Positions 34,202 to 45,390 of a stretch of 64,000 nucleotides of DNA are shown piece after piece. The position numbers and the translations under genes are program-made. The DNA lies in NCBI GenBank assembly GCA_029378245.1, contig JARKIF010000001.1, positions 2,790,001-2,854,000 of the forward strand, given 5' to 3'. Every line of letters begins with the position of its first letter. The first letter of the stretch is position 1. The DNA comes from Roridomyces roridus (lineage: Eukaryota; Basidiomycota; Agaricomycetes; Agaricales; Mycenaceae). The notes under the pieces were generated by a model. That model had not been told where the DNA came from, made no database searches, and saw only the letters and a list, made by a program, of their open reading frames with translations.

Positions 34202-36552
34202 ATGGATACTAGCAACCACTCGGATGGAAAATCTTACACCATGCCACCAGCGGAATCTCCTTTCCAGGAACATCTTCATACCAACTACGTGCCTACTGAC
34301 GCCGAGATCGACGAGCTCCGTGCTGATTTACAGCAGCACGAAGCAGAGCTTGTGCGCCTCGATGCACTCATCTGCGACCTCACGGCCCGACGCGACCGAA
34401 TCCAAGCACATGTCGACCCGCATCGGGCCCTGATCTCCTATCCCCGTCGCCTCCCCCCGGATATCATCGGGGAGATATTCCTCGCCTGCCTTCCGGCCGA
34501 GGGGTACCCGAAGCTCAATAGCAGGGAGGCACCACTGCTGTTGGGCCAGATATGCGGCTTATGGCGGTCCATTGCTCTTGGGACGCCCATAGGGCTGGGC
34601 ACCGTAACCGTACCCTACGGAATACGGCTCCGTAATACGGAGACGGTGCCGTGCCGTGGCTCCTGGTAGTGTGGTTTACACGGTCCGTACTCAACACGGC
34701 CGTGTGCCGTATTTCCCGTAAGAATACGGCCGGTACGGCCGTAATACGGGAATCCTCGGCAATCTGTCCTGAACACTGTCAGCGCGGTAGATTTGTGTCG
34801 GAATTCTCTCACCAAGTCATGTCAACAGGGTTTGCAAGTGCAGCGATGGCTTCCCCTTTGGGTGGGCCGGCTTGCGGGAGCTGCGGCGGGTATCGTTGAT
34901 GTTACGGCTACCGCCATCAACGCATCAAAGGACCATCAACTTCAAAGTTGATGGTGGCAGATGTTCCCAGCCCATGCTTTGTGCTAGGAAGGGTAGCTAT
35001 GAATGGAAGGAGTGAGGTGGACTGTAGGAATTGATGAATGTAACGTTCAATAACAATTTTTACGCAGGAAATCAGAGAAAAACATTTGACCATCAGTTTA
35101 CGGCCGTGTTACGGAAATACGGCCGGATACGGCACCGTACCGTACCGTCAGCAATATCTGCTGCCAATTTACGGGCCGTGATGTTACGGCCGTGTGCGAA
35201 AACGGCCGTAATTTCTACGGCCGTGTCCGTTACGGTACGGTGCCCAGCCCTAGACGCCCAGTCTCTGGTCGTCTCTCCACTTCTCCATGCGCGATTCCCG
35301 CCGTGATTCTGCCAAGCACAGCAAGGCTATCGGAGATTGGATGTTGCGGTCGGGCGATCTTCCCCTCGCCATTTCGACTGTGGGGGAGACCATGTACCGG
35401 GAGCACTACCACCAGATTCTCGTCCAAATCTCCCACCGCATACGCTCCCTTGATATCTCCGACATGCAAATTGCGCAAATCCTCTTCGTGGCCGGTTTGG
35501 ATGCACCATTAGTCGAGGAGGTCCGGTTCAGAGTTTCTCGGTACTGGGAGGACGACGTCGGCCAAAGAGCCGAGGTGGTCACGTCCACATTATTTCGGGG
35601 AAAGAACTTGCGACGGGTCACTCTATGTGCATCGGAAGTACGGTCTTTCGTGCCCACAGCACCATTTATGTGGGACCACCTCACAAATCTTTCCCTCGTC
35701 GCAGGGGCCGCCAACAATGGAGGACTATACTACCACATTGCTCGCAGGCTACTCAAGGGCTGCCCCAACTTGAGGTCGTTCAAGTTCGCGTTCGAGACCG
35801 AAGGGTCTCAGGACGAACTCTTCCCCACCGAGCTCCTCACCCTGCCAAATCTCGAAGCGTTGACCATATTCATTCCGCATACCGACATATTCCACGTTTA
35901 CAAAGACTTCATCGACCTGCTATTCATGCCCCGGCTCACCTCTTTCCACCTCGTCAACGAATCATCGAAAACTTCCCGGACATCCCCCGGGGAGCCTCTC
36001 TCGGACCTCGTGTTTCTTGACCGTCTTGCGGATCGTTCGCGTGAGATTGTCAATCTCACTCTGGACTTGCTTTACTTCACAGGAACCACCGGTGTGCACC
36101 TACTCCAGCTCTTCCCTGGTCTCCAGACACTCCACCTCATCGCGAGAGAGACGCCTAGTCCCAGTGTTTTTGGGTGGCAATGGACAATGGGACGATCCAA
36201 ACATGATGCCATTGAACTCATCAAACTGCTCACTCCCAAAGGACCAGAGTGGCTTTGCCCTGCATTGACGGAATTCGTGTTGGAGAGTGGATCGAATGTC
36301 ACCGAGTTCACAGATGTCATCATCAACTTTCTTCAGATGCATCTCGACTCTGGCACCAGCTTCAAGTTGCGCCGATTCAATATCTGTTGTGTACGCGACC
36401 CTCAGCCCGGAGGAACCGGTCCCGACTTCCAACCATTTCGCAATGGTGGCATTATCATCAACACTGCATACACGGATCCCCCTAAGTTGGCATTTGGTCA
36501 TTCCATCTTTGGGAGTGTCCCAACATCCGCCTTCGGGGGGATGCCATTTTAG
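34202..36552 (+). pseudogene. F-box/LRR-like gene, copy 1, split by a MITE
   Basis: A paralogue of the intact gene at 37382-38962. Before the break: SPFQEHLHTNYVPTDAEIDE, a coiled-coil-like stretch, then the F-box-type segment RRLPPDIIGEIFLACLPAEG and ICGLWRSIALGTP. After the break: LWSSLHFSM, then a leucine-rich region to the stop at 36550-36552. A 663-bp hAT-like element with its 8-bp duplication interrupts the codons between ALGTP and SLWSS and introduces stops. Apart from the insertion both halves remain open and in the same register as the paralogue, so the disruption is recent. F-box proteins normally recruit substrates to SCF ubiquitin ligases; this copy cannot make the full protein unless the insert is removed. 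Confidence 0.85.
34590..35252. mobile_element. hAT-like MITE, 663 bp
   Basis: Terminal inverted repeats TAGGGCTGGGCACCGTA (34590 onward) and the matching CGGTGCCCAGCCCTA (ending 35252) lie inside identical 8-bp direct repeats GACGCCCA (34582-34589 and 35253-35260). The 8-bp duplication and TAGGG-type ends fit hAT. The interior has no gene but many copies of the palindrome-rich string tacggccgt near both ends. Confidence 0.92.
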
Positions 36553-36759
36553 TTTTATCGCGGTGAGTATTCCCGTTTTCAGGTGCGCGCAATGCCAGTC
36601 ACAATTGATTTGAAGGAGATGGTGAAGTGCCCGTCCGGCCTTTGGAAATTACGAACTTGTACTATTAGTTTAACGCACTTGTGTCCTGGTACGAAATCTC
36701 GAACAACTTGGATTCGTCTGCAGTACTCTCGATAAATACCTTCTCTTGGCTTCTCTTAC

Positions 36760-37015
36760 CACAGGGGGGAAGGCATCTTTTCCGCAGTGCGGAAATACTT
36801 TATTTACTCAACATTTCCGCAGTATTTCCGCAACATTTCCGCCAGCTCCAAAAATAGGTGATAAAAATCAAAATCAGCCAATTTGGCAGAGAATCTGATG
36901 ATTATGTAATGAAATCAACACATTTCCGCCATGCGGAAATGTTGCGGAAATCATGCGGAAATACTGCGGAAATGTAAAATTTCTGCATGGCGGAAAAGAT
37001 GCCTTCCCCCCTGTG
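36760..37015. mobile_element. short MITE, 256 bp (CACTA-like ends)
   Basis: Perfect inverted repeats of at least 26 bp, starting CACAGGGGGGAAGGCATCTT and ending with the complement ...CCCCCCTGTG, are flanked by TAC on both sides (36757-36759 and 37016-37018). Ends beginning CAC with a 3-bp duplication suggest a CACTA-type non-autonomous element. The interior is a dense series of tttccgc / gcggaaa inverted repeats, which could fold into a long hairpin. Confidence 0.85.
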
Positions 37016-37381
37016 TACTCAAGGTCTGAGAAACAAATTTCCCAACTCTTTCGTCCCTCCTTGACAACATCATTTCGTAGCCTACGCAAACCGCACGGCC
37101 TCCTTCTTCGGCGCTGTGTCAGGACTTAGGGTTCAACAAGTTGAATGAGAATCTGGGCTGTGAAAATATATAGAATCCATCTAAGTAGTACGTACATTCT
37201 GAATCATTCTCAATAACATACGTGCTGATGGCGCGAAGCTGCTGAGCTCAACCTTGAAGCTTAAATTTGAACACAAGTTTGAACCACCGTCGTCACGCGT
37301 GAGACCGGCGGCAACGCCACTGATCCTGATCAAAACCTGATAGCAGCTTTTAAGTTTTAAGTTTTACCAGCAACGACTCGG
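37016..37381. other. promoter region of F-box copy 2
   Basis: About 366 bp from the MITE end to the start codon. The MITE inserted only about 370 bp upstream of this gene and could affect its expression. No gene seen. Confidence 0.45.
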
Positions 37382-38962
37382 ATGGAAAACCACACCATGC
37401 CAGCACAGTCTCCTTTCCAGGAGCATCTGTATACCAACTACATTCCCACCGATGATGAGATGGACCAAATTCGTGCTGATTTACCGCAACACGAGGCAGA
37501 GCTCGTGAGCCTCAACAAGCTCATTCGCGAGCTCACAGCACGACACAACGGAATCAAAGCACACATCGACTCGCACCGGGCCCTAATCTCCTATGCCCGT
37601 CGCCTTCCGCAAGATATAATCGAGGAGATATTTCTTGCCTGCCTTCCGACCGAGGGGTGCCCGAAGCTCAATAGCAGGGAGGCACCGCTAATCTTGGGCC
37701 ACATCTGCGGCTTATGGCGCTCGATCGCCTTTGGGATGCCCAGTCTCTGGTCTTCCCTCCACTTCTCCATGCAGGCTCCCTGGCGTGACTTTGCCAAACA
37801 CAGTGAGGCTATCACCGATTGGCTGGTGCGGTCGGGCGAGCTTCCCCTCGCCATCTCGACTTGGGGGGAGACCATGTACCGAGAGCACTACCACCAGATT
37901 ATCACCCGATTCTCCCACCGCATACGCTCCCTCCACATGTCCGACATGACAGTCACGCAATACCTCCTCGTGGCTGGGTTGGATGCACCGCTACTGGATG
38001 AAATCCGGTTTGCACCCCGGTACTGGGATCACGGGCTCGGCCAAAGAGTCCTCCTGTCCAAATTGTTTCGGGGAGAGAACTTGCGACGGGTGACCCTTTA
38101 TTCATTGGAGGATATGTGGTCTTTTGTGCCCATCGCACCATTTTTCTGGCACCACCTCACAGATCTTTCCCTCGAAGCAGGCGATAATGGAGGACTTTAT
38201 TGCCGCAGTGCTCACCGGTTAATCAAGGGCTGCCCCAACTTGAGATCTCTCAAGTTCGCGTTCCAGACCGATTGGTCTGAGGACCAGCCGTTCCATCCTA
38301 CCAAGCACATCACCCTGCCGAATCTCGAATCATTGACCATACTCCTTTCCTATACCGACATAAACCACGTTTACAAAGACCTCGTCGACATGCTCTTCAT
38401 GCCCCGGCTCACCGTGTTCCACCTTTCCCACTCACGCACAATTCCACGGACTTCCCCCTGCCCGCCTCTCTCAAACCTCGAGTGCCTCGACCATCTTGCG
38501 GCTCGTTCGCCTGAGATCGTCAACCTCACCTTGGATTTCCTCTACTTGACTAAAACTACCGGCGTGCACCTGCTCCAGCTCTTTCCTCGTGTTGAAACGC
38601 TGCAGCTCATGGCGGACGAGATGTACACCCTCGGGAATCGGACAATGGGACAATCCCAACGCGATGCCATTGAGTTCATTAAACTTCTCAACCGTCTTTG
38701 CCCTGACTTGACGGAACTCGTGTTGGAGAGCGAATCAAGTATCACCGAGTTTTCCGAGGCCATCATCGGCTTTCTCAACTCTACCACCACCTTGCGCCGC
38801 TTCGATATTCGCTGTTCATGCGTTCTCGATTCCGAGGCCAGAGAAACCGTTCCCGACTTCCAGCTGTTTCGCCGTCGCGGCATTGTTATCAACACTACAT
38901 ACACCTATCCCCCGCTGAAGGCTACATCTGGCCAATTTTCCGCATTCGGGATGGCATTTTAG
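37382..38962 (+). CDS. F-box/LRR-like protein, copy 2 (intact)
   Basis: An intronless 526-residue protein. The N-terminal helical stretch (HEAELVSLNKLIRELTARHN) precedes an F-box-like motif (RRLPQDIIEEIFLACLPTEG, then ICGLWRSIA), the usual layout of the large Agaricomycete F-box family. A long leucine-rich C-terminal region follows (CPNLRSLKFAFQTD; LPNLESLTILLSYTD; IVNLTLDFLYL; LVLESESSITEF). It is expected to act as a substrate adaptor of an SCF E3 ubiquitin ligase; the target is unknown. The start at MENHTMPAQSPF matches the paralogue at 34202. No signal peptide or membrane segment. Confidence 0.85.
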   Translation: MENHTMPAQSPFQEHLYTNYIPTDDEMDQIRADLPQHEAELVSLNKLIRELTARHNGIKAHIDSHRALISYARRLPQDIIEEIFLACLPTEGCPKLNSREAPLILGHICGLWRSIAFGMPSLWSSLHFSMQAPWRDFAKHSEAITDWLVRSGELPLAISTWGETMYREHYHQIITRFSHRIRSLHMSDMTVTQYLLVAGLDAPLLDEIRFAPRYWDHGLGQRVLLSKLFRGENLRRVTLYSLEDMWSFVPIAPFFWHHLTDLSLEAGDNGGLYCRSAHRLIKGCPNLRSLKFAFQTDWSEDQPFHPTKHITLPNLESLTILLSYTDINHVYKDLVDMLFMPRLTVFHLSHSRTIPRTSPCPPLSNLECLDHLAARSPEIVNLTLDFLYLTKTTGVHLLQLFPRVETLQLMADEMYTLGNRTMGQSQRDAIEFIKLLNRLCPDLTELVLESESSITEFSEAIIGFLNSTTTLRRFDIRCSCVLDSEARETVPDFQLFRRRGIVINTTYTYPPLKATSGQFSAFGMAF

Positions 38963-39284
38963 CTTCATGCTGGTCAGTAACATATTCAGCCGCTCGCAAT
39001 GCCATTCATAATTTATTTGAAGGATTTGTCGAAGCGTCCGTCCGACTTTGGTGATTACGAACTTGTATCGAGTGTTTGTACGAAATATCAAATACATTCG
39101 GCCTGGAGAGATCCAGTCTCAGTGCCCAATAAATTCCTTCTCTCAGATGCTCGCGTCGTGTCGGCATGAAATAGACTATGAATGAGGCCGCAGAGAAATG
39201 GAATCCAAAGTCTTGGCTCATAGATACAATAAGGTACACTGGTTGTTTAGATACACTCTACCCCGCGAAGGAAAGAAAAACCAA
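38963..39284. other. convergent 3' region
   Basis: About 320 bp between F-box copy 2 (plus) and CsbD-like gene A (minus). No gene seen. Confidence 0.45.
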
Positions 39285-39710
39285 TCAGGTGGGCTTGTTA
39301 ATCTCCTGCTGCGCCTGGCCCATATCATGTCGGAGGTTGCCCTGGGTCTGCTGGCTCTTGTCGCCGGTAACAGCGCCGACGACGCTGTCGACCTTGCCCG
39401 AAACACGGTCGACAGTGCCTTCAACGTAGGCTTCTGCTTGGGCAGCCTAGTACCAATTGTCAATGATTTGTAGTACCATTCGAAGAGAGGGTCATTTACC
39501 TTGTACTCGGCCTCACCCGCGGCATGCTCCTCCTTGCCGCTCGTCTGCCAACTCTCGAGGCCGGTCATATTGCCGATGGTCTCGACGATGGTTCCCTTGA
39601 CAGAGTGGTATTGGCCGGTGAGCTTGCTGCAAAGGCTGTAAGTATGAGAGAGAAGAGACGATGAAGGCCACCGACTCAGGGCCGTTGGTGGAAGTAGAAT
39701 CGGTGGACAT
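39285..39710 (-). CDS. CsbD-like stress protein A
   Basis: A small hydrophilic protein of about 106 residues in the CsbD general-stress family. Three exons (minus) begin [12 protein letters not shown], then [35 protein letters not shown] and after the second intron [18 protein letters not shown]. The tail carries [20 protein letters not shown]. Repeated G-D/N-KSQQ and GK motifs are typical of the family. It is divergent from and strongly similar to gene B at 40281, with the same intron positions. Likely abundant in stress or stationary cells; the molecular role is not established for fungi. Confidence 0.85.
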
Positions 39711-40280
39711 GTTCAAGTTGCTTTGTGGTTGGGTTTGAGCGGGTGAACGCGCCGCATTTATGGAGTCGAGTAAAGACAGGGGTTGACGAGGGCATGACAT
39801 CATACAATGTAAAATTGAACTTGTTCCGGACATTTTGCTGGAGCTCCTCGATCCGGAGAGAAATGTCAAGATCCGGGCGAGCGTGTGATGCATAGCAGGT
39901 GGAGATGGGTTTCCCGACTCCCGAGCGTCCACTTGAGTATCAGGGAGTGATAGTACACTGTGTTCATGCTCACTGGCATTTCTTGGATGGATAACTTGAC
40001 CAGAACCAAGTATTTGAGTCACCATGACTGCTCAATGTTACTTTCGTCGATCTGGTCTTCCATTTTGCTTCCATTCGCAAGGTGAACAAGTTGAACATGC
40101 CGTGATGCCGATGATCGAACACGCCCACGTGATAGATAAGAGTGATTGCATTGTATGTGATGTCATCCCTTCGTCATCCCTTGGAACGCTCCTCGCTCCA
40201 ATCCAACTCCAACCCACCGTAGAAAAGGGACCCACAGCAAAGCTCTCTTTCAACAACCACATCATCCAAACTCACACACA
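39711..40280. promoter_or_regulatory. shared divergent promoter of two CsbD-like genes
   Basis: 570 bp separate the start codons of two head-to-head paralogues. The arrangement suggests shared control, although I could not identify a convincing stress-response element by eye. Confidence 0.45.
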
Positions 40281-40693
40281 ATGTCTTCTACTTCGAGCCC
40301 CGAGTTCGTCCTTCCCTCTTCACCAATGCTGCGAGTTTCTGACTGTTGAACCGTATAGCAAAACCACCGGCCAGTATCACTCCACGAAGGGTACCGCCGT
40401 CGAAACCATCGGCAACCTCACTGGCCTCCAATCCTGGCAAACCAGCGGCAAGGAGGAGCATGCGCAGGGTGAAGCCGAGTACAAGGTATATCACAAACCC
40501 TTTCCTGTATGAATCACTCAACTAATCCGCATTTCAGGCTGCCCAAGCAGAGGGTTACGTCGAGGGTACCGCCGACCGCATTGGCGGTAAGAAGGACAAC
40601 GTCCTCGGCGCCGTTACCGGCGACAAATCGCAACAGGCCCAGGGCAACCTTCGGCACGACAAGGGCCAGGTGCAGCAGGAGATCAACAAGTGA
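40281..40693 (+). CDS. CsbD-like stress protein B
   Basis: About 103 residues, three exons. It begins MSSTSSPD, then [35 protein letters not shown] and, after an intron of about 52 nt, [20 protein letters not shown]. It ends [16 protein letters not shown]. Both introns fall at the same codons as in gene A, which shows that the two arose by an inverted duplication. Probable soluble stress protein. Confidence 0.87.
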
Positions 40694-42290
40694 TTCGCGT
40701 TCTCCGACGTCCACGAATATCTGTATCAAGTAGATTATTACAATAATGTAGAATAACTTTCAAGCGGCTTTCGAGCGAGCGAGTTCAGTGAATTTTTGAA
40801 CCAGTTGACGGTCTTGTTCACGTCCGCAAGACAAGGGATGGTCATGTTCAGACGGTCGCCGACCGGGCATGAGCCGCTCGTCGCATCTGTGCAATCACAC
40901 AAAAAGCACGGTCCAAAGCGGCCAGGGTCGACACGAAGTGGGCGATGTGAAATCAAGCAATCAATCAGTCATCAATCGCGCTTGGAGCTGAACGACCACG
41001 ACCCTTTTCTCCTTGCGAATTATTTCCTTTCTCTGTGCTCGCCAGCGCCTTTACCCGTCACCGTCTCTATCCGAGCAGGGTAGCCTTCGGTAGCCGAGTG
41101 CGCATCAGCGGTGCATGTCCGAGTCCGAGACTCCGAAAAGCTCATTTCGAAGACTCGAGCCCTCTTTTTCTTCTCTCTCCGTTTCTCCTTCTATCCCCAC
41201 ACCCAACCCTACAATTCAACTTCACTGTTCAGCGTCGCTGCAGCTCGCCTCAGGATGACCAACGCTCTCCGTCTCCCTCGACCCTTCACACGTATCACAT
41301 CTGACAGTCCGCCTTGACCGTGTCCGTTTCAGCAAGTTTCACGTTAGCGCACCGACTTACAGCACCAGCGGGACGGGTGCCAGACGAGGCCAGAAGAGGC
41401 CTAAAGGGATTTTAATGTGGGGGCCTCCACTAAAAGGTCAGTTGAAAAATGAACCTTATCCAGCGTGAAATCCCTTCATTAATCTGGATTTGAGTTCTTG
41501 ACCTTGTGGCTCGGACATCCGTGTATGGGAGCACCCACACACACACACAGGGTCGGAGTTGTGGCGTCCGAATGGGCTTGTACTTATGCCGGGGTTTGAC
41601 TAAAGGTCCTTCGTCGCCGCTGGGTTCTTGCCCTTGTGCTGTGCCCGGGCGCCCACACAGTCGGACTTTTCGGTTCTGGCTAAATTTCGGCTTACTAAAT
41701 CACACGACCAGCTAACCTTGGTTTCTCAGAACCTTCCAACGAACAGTCTCTGTCGTAAATCCCCATCCTCTTCAACTTGCCATTTGTGGCTTCTCTCCCA
41801 AGCACTTGGCCTCATATCGCATCAGTCTCAGTCTCAGTCAAAAAACACGGATTATATTGCATCACAAGTCTTCACGTTACGCGCTGCGGAATGGAATAGA
41901 ATCTTCACTTTGCCGACGTTTCGTAAACGGACCTCGAGGCCTATACGTGTCTCCGGGAGGTTATGGAATGTTCCCCGCCTTCCCCCGCGCTGTGCCCCGG
42001 TGAATCAAGAGCGGGATGAAGAAAGTTGGTGAATACCGCCTGCCTCGTTGCAACGCTTCTCTCACATCACTTCCCATGCTATGAGCTCCTTATGACCGTT
42101 GGACCGACTGCTCATAAAATTTGTTACAAGCCTTCTGTCCGTCCGTCCCGTCCACTTTCCACGACACGGAGCACTTTCTCTATTGCGCTACGCGCCCTTT
42201 CCGTCGCGTCAACACACTTTCCCTTATTGCCCCTCACTTCCTCCTCTCCCCTAGGCCCCTCCCTCTCTTCTCTCTTTGTCTCTCTCTCTC
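40694..42290. other. intergenic region
   Basis: About 1.6 kb before the ankyrin gene. The last 100 bp are pyrimidine-rich (ctctcttctctctttgtctctc), as is common directly before fungal start codons. A 71-codon frame on the minus strand (40953-40738) has several cysteines but no start codon or splice support, so I do not call it. Confidence 0.45.
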
Positions 42291-45196
42291 ATGTCTCGAC
42301 GAGCCGAACAACACTTTGGACTACACCGTGCCGCGTTGGTGGGCGATGACGAAGGTGTCCGACGCGCGCTGCATGCTGGTGCGACCGTCAACGATCTCGA
42401 CGCGACTGGACGGACGGCGGTGATGTGTGCCGTCGCGGGTGAACAGTGCGTGTCTCAGACCCTCAGCCCCTTGTTTATTGTCTCATTTCACCCAGCTGGG
42501 ACTGTGTCGACGCGTCGAACGCGCCGTTTCCCACGTCGCGTGTCCAGGTGCTGCGGACACTCCTGAGCGACAAGCAGCTCGCCCTCTTCACGCTCAACGC
42601 GCCCCAGATGGCCTACCGCGGGGTCACGCCCCTCGGCATGGCGGCGTGGTTGAACGCGGCGGACATGGTTCGCGCGCTGCTCGAGGAGACTGCCATTGCT
42701 GTGGTTGTTGACGGTCCTGATGTCCACGGCGCGACGCCGCTCATGTGTACGTGTCTGCCAACGGCTCATGGAGTGAAACTGAAAGTTTGGATGCATATAG
42801 ATGCCGCGCGAGATGGCCGTCTCGATGTTGTACAGTTACTCGTATGTCTCACTTGGTTCTCGAATCATCTAGGCATTAGCTGATCCTTCTTAGCTCCGCC
42901 ATGGCGCCTGTCCAGACGCAAATGATGGAAACTACCGTACCGCGGTACAATTTGCGCTCGCTTACCCACAGATTTTGTGGTTGTGCGAGACAGCCTTACG
43001 GCGGCATCGGTGGTTGGAGAGTCAGGTGCGCAGAAACTCTATTTTTTGGCGAATAAAATCTTAACAAATCTCAGTCCACCGACCGCTCCAGAATCTCATC
43101 CAATTCAGACGCCGATCATCTTCTGCACATCGCACACGACGCGCTTTCCACGTCCTGCACCTTTGAAGCCCCTCCCTTGGCCGTCTTCTCTGCCAAGTCC
43201 ACATCTACCAAAACTATCATTGAATCCGTCAAGAACGCCGACGTCGCGTTCCTCCACTCCTTACTCTTTGCGCCTTCCATCCCCGCTTCATCTCAATCCT
43301 CCCTGTACCCTCTATCCTCTCCCGCCCTTGTAAACCTCCCAGACGCGCGGGGCTGGAGCGCCATCCACCACTGTGCTGCCGCAGAGTATCCATCTGTGCA
43401 GATCCTCGACGCGCTCTACTGTGCTGGAGCCGTCCCTCTCTTTACGACCCATGAACATTGGACGCCCCTTCACTGCTTCGTGCAGACTTCACGTCGCCCC
43501 GGGCCCAGCCGCCCGGCGGAATTGTTGTACCAATTTCTCGCCCATCTCGTGCATGACCTCCGCGTGCCGCTTGCGGCGACGGACAAAGATGACGAGACGT
43601 GTATCCATATTGCTGCTGAGAAGGGCACTTGTATTGAAGTGTTGATTTTGCTGCTCGATTGCGATACTTCTGGTTCGGTGAGAGAGATGCGGAACTCGCG
43701 AGGGTGCGTCTCAGTCTTCCTTTTCTTTGTTTTTTACTGACTTGCCAAAGGCTCACTGCGCTTGAAGTGTGCCAACCCGAATTCCGGGCAGCGTTTGGGG
43801 AACAGCTCGACGATCTCCGTTCTGCCTCTTCGCTATCTTGTTATACTATCCGCCCTGCTGCGTCCGAGTCACAGGCATCGCTCTCACTCGCATCCGAGGA
43901 TGCAGCTTTTGACCACGAGGAAGCTGCTTCCCTGCTCAACAACGTCGACATCTCCGCGTCATCTGAACAGCTCCTCGCCAACCTCCGTCTTACTGCACCC
44001 GCAGAAAGCCAGTCTGCGAAGCCGTTCCACCTCAACGTCCTCGACAACCTACTTCGAGAGGCCGCAAACATCAGCACCATCGTGTCCACCCATTACCGCA
44101 CCATCGCGGACGAGGCGGTCAAGGATGTAACGAGTTTGCGGGCCGGGGTCGACAAAGTGCAGGGCGCACTGGACCGGGCATGTCGCGACGTGGAGCATTC
44201 CATGCGTGCACGCGGAATCGCCCCGTCGACGGCGTTGCTACGGAAGCGGTTCAATCGCGAGTCGGAGGACTCGCAGGCGACGGCTGTATCTGTCGACTTG
44301 CAGGCGGCCAGGTCCTGCGAACGCGTCGACAAGCTCCAATCCGAGAACAAGACAGTCGAGCCCGTCGGTTCGCCCGCCAAAAATTCCAAGCAGAGCGGGA
44401 CGACCAAGCTTAAAGCTTGGATGCTGCGCAAGCTCATGCCCGGCGAAACCGTCGTCGAGCCAAGTCCACCACGGCGTTCTACAAAAGTATCGCTCAAGGC
44501 TCAACAACGGCCTACGCTAGATGTGATTCCCGAACAGCAAACCGAAATACAGAAGCCTATTCCATCGCCTTCTCCTGCGGCTGATCCCGACTTGTCCGCT
44601 GATGCCTGGACCGACGGCCTCCTCCGTGCATCTTACGTTGCGCTGCAAGCCGCGAACCGAGACCTGGACCGTATCAGAGACTGTATCATTTCCGTACGTC
44701 TCCACTTCACATTAATCTCTGCATTCAATAGCTGATTCATTCCATCCAGGCGGAACACTTCATTTCCGTCGTCGACCGTTGTGCCGCGCGGACCGAGCGG
44801 GTTGTCAGCAGAGCGCTCACGGTAAGCCTATCCGTTCCAACTCTTTCCAAAAGCCTGTTCTCAAGGACCACGCAGAAACGCCAGACAGCCATCACCCAAC
44901 TTCGGGCTTCGATTGGGGACGACGACGACTTTTTCGTCCGTCCCGCGGTGATCTCGGCCAAATCGAGCATCATGTCGCTCTCCTCCTTGTACTCCGCCCG
45001 TTCGTCCTGCGTTTCCCTCGCCGCTACCCTTGTGGAGCAAGAAGATGACGACGACACGCGTCTCGTCCGTCGACTCTTGCTTCGGAAAATTGATGCCGGA
45101 GCCAGCGGCGTCCAAGAACAGCTCGAAAGAGGTGTCAACTGGCTTTGCGCCGTCCGAGAAGTCATTCGGGGCGCCAAAAGGACAGCCTACATCTAA
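42291..45196 (+). CDS. ankyrin-repeat protein with helical C-terminus
   Basis: A large multi-exon protein. Ankyrin repeats include GLHRAALVGDDEGVRRALHA, GVTPLGMAAWLNAADMVRAL, GATPLM joined to DAARDGRLDVVQLL, GWSAIHHCAAAEYPSVQIL, HWTPLHCFVQTSR and DETCIHIAAEKGTCIEVLIL. The C-terminal half is Ser/Glu-rich and largely helical (LLNNVDISASSEQLLANLRL; AGVDKVQGALDRACRDVEHS), ending VREVIRGAKRTAYI. Relatives in basidiomycetes are usually annotated only as ankyrin proteins. It probably mediates protein contacts in the cytosol. Introns of 45-60 nt join the exons; the exact exon near 42750-42900 is less certain. Confidence 0.8.
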
Positions 45197-45390
45197 CATC
45201 TAGGCTGCATGTAAATGTGTGTTTATTATTCGTACTATAGTGTTGTACCGTCCATAGAGCATCTCCTGTCCATCTGTAATACCTCGCAATCGAATGTTGT
45301 TGTACATTGTGCAGGATTATCGACGTCACTGATGCCCTTCTGCCAGCCGTCATTCCAAGTGTGAGAGGAGGGCAAAACCCGCATACAGGA

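Noticed and set aside
40738..40953. Cysteine-containing 71-codon open frame on the minus strand
   Set aside because: It has no ATG at its upstream end and no plausible upstream exon or acceptor; the composition alone is not enough.
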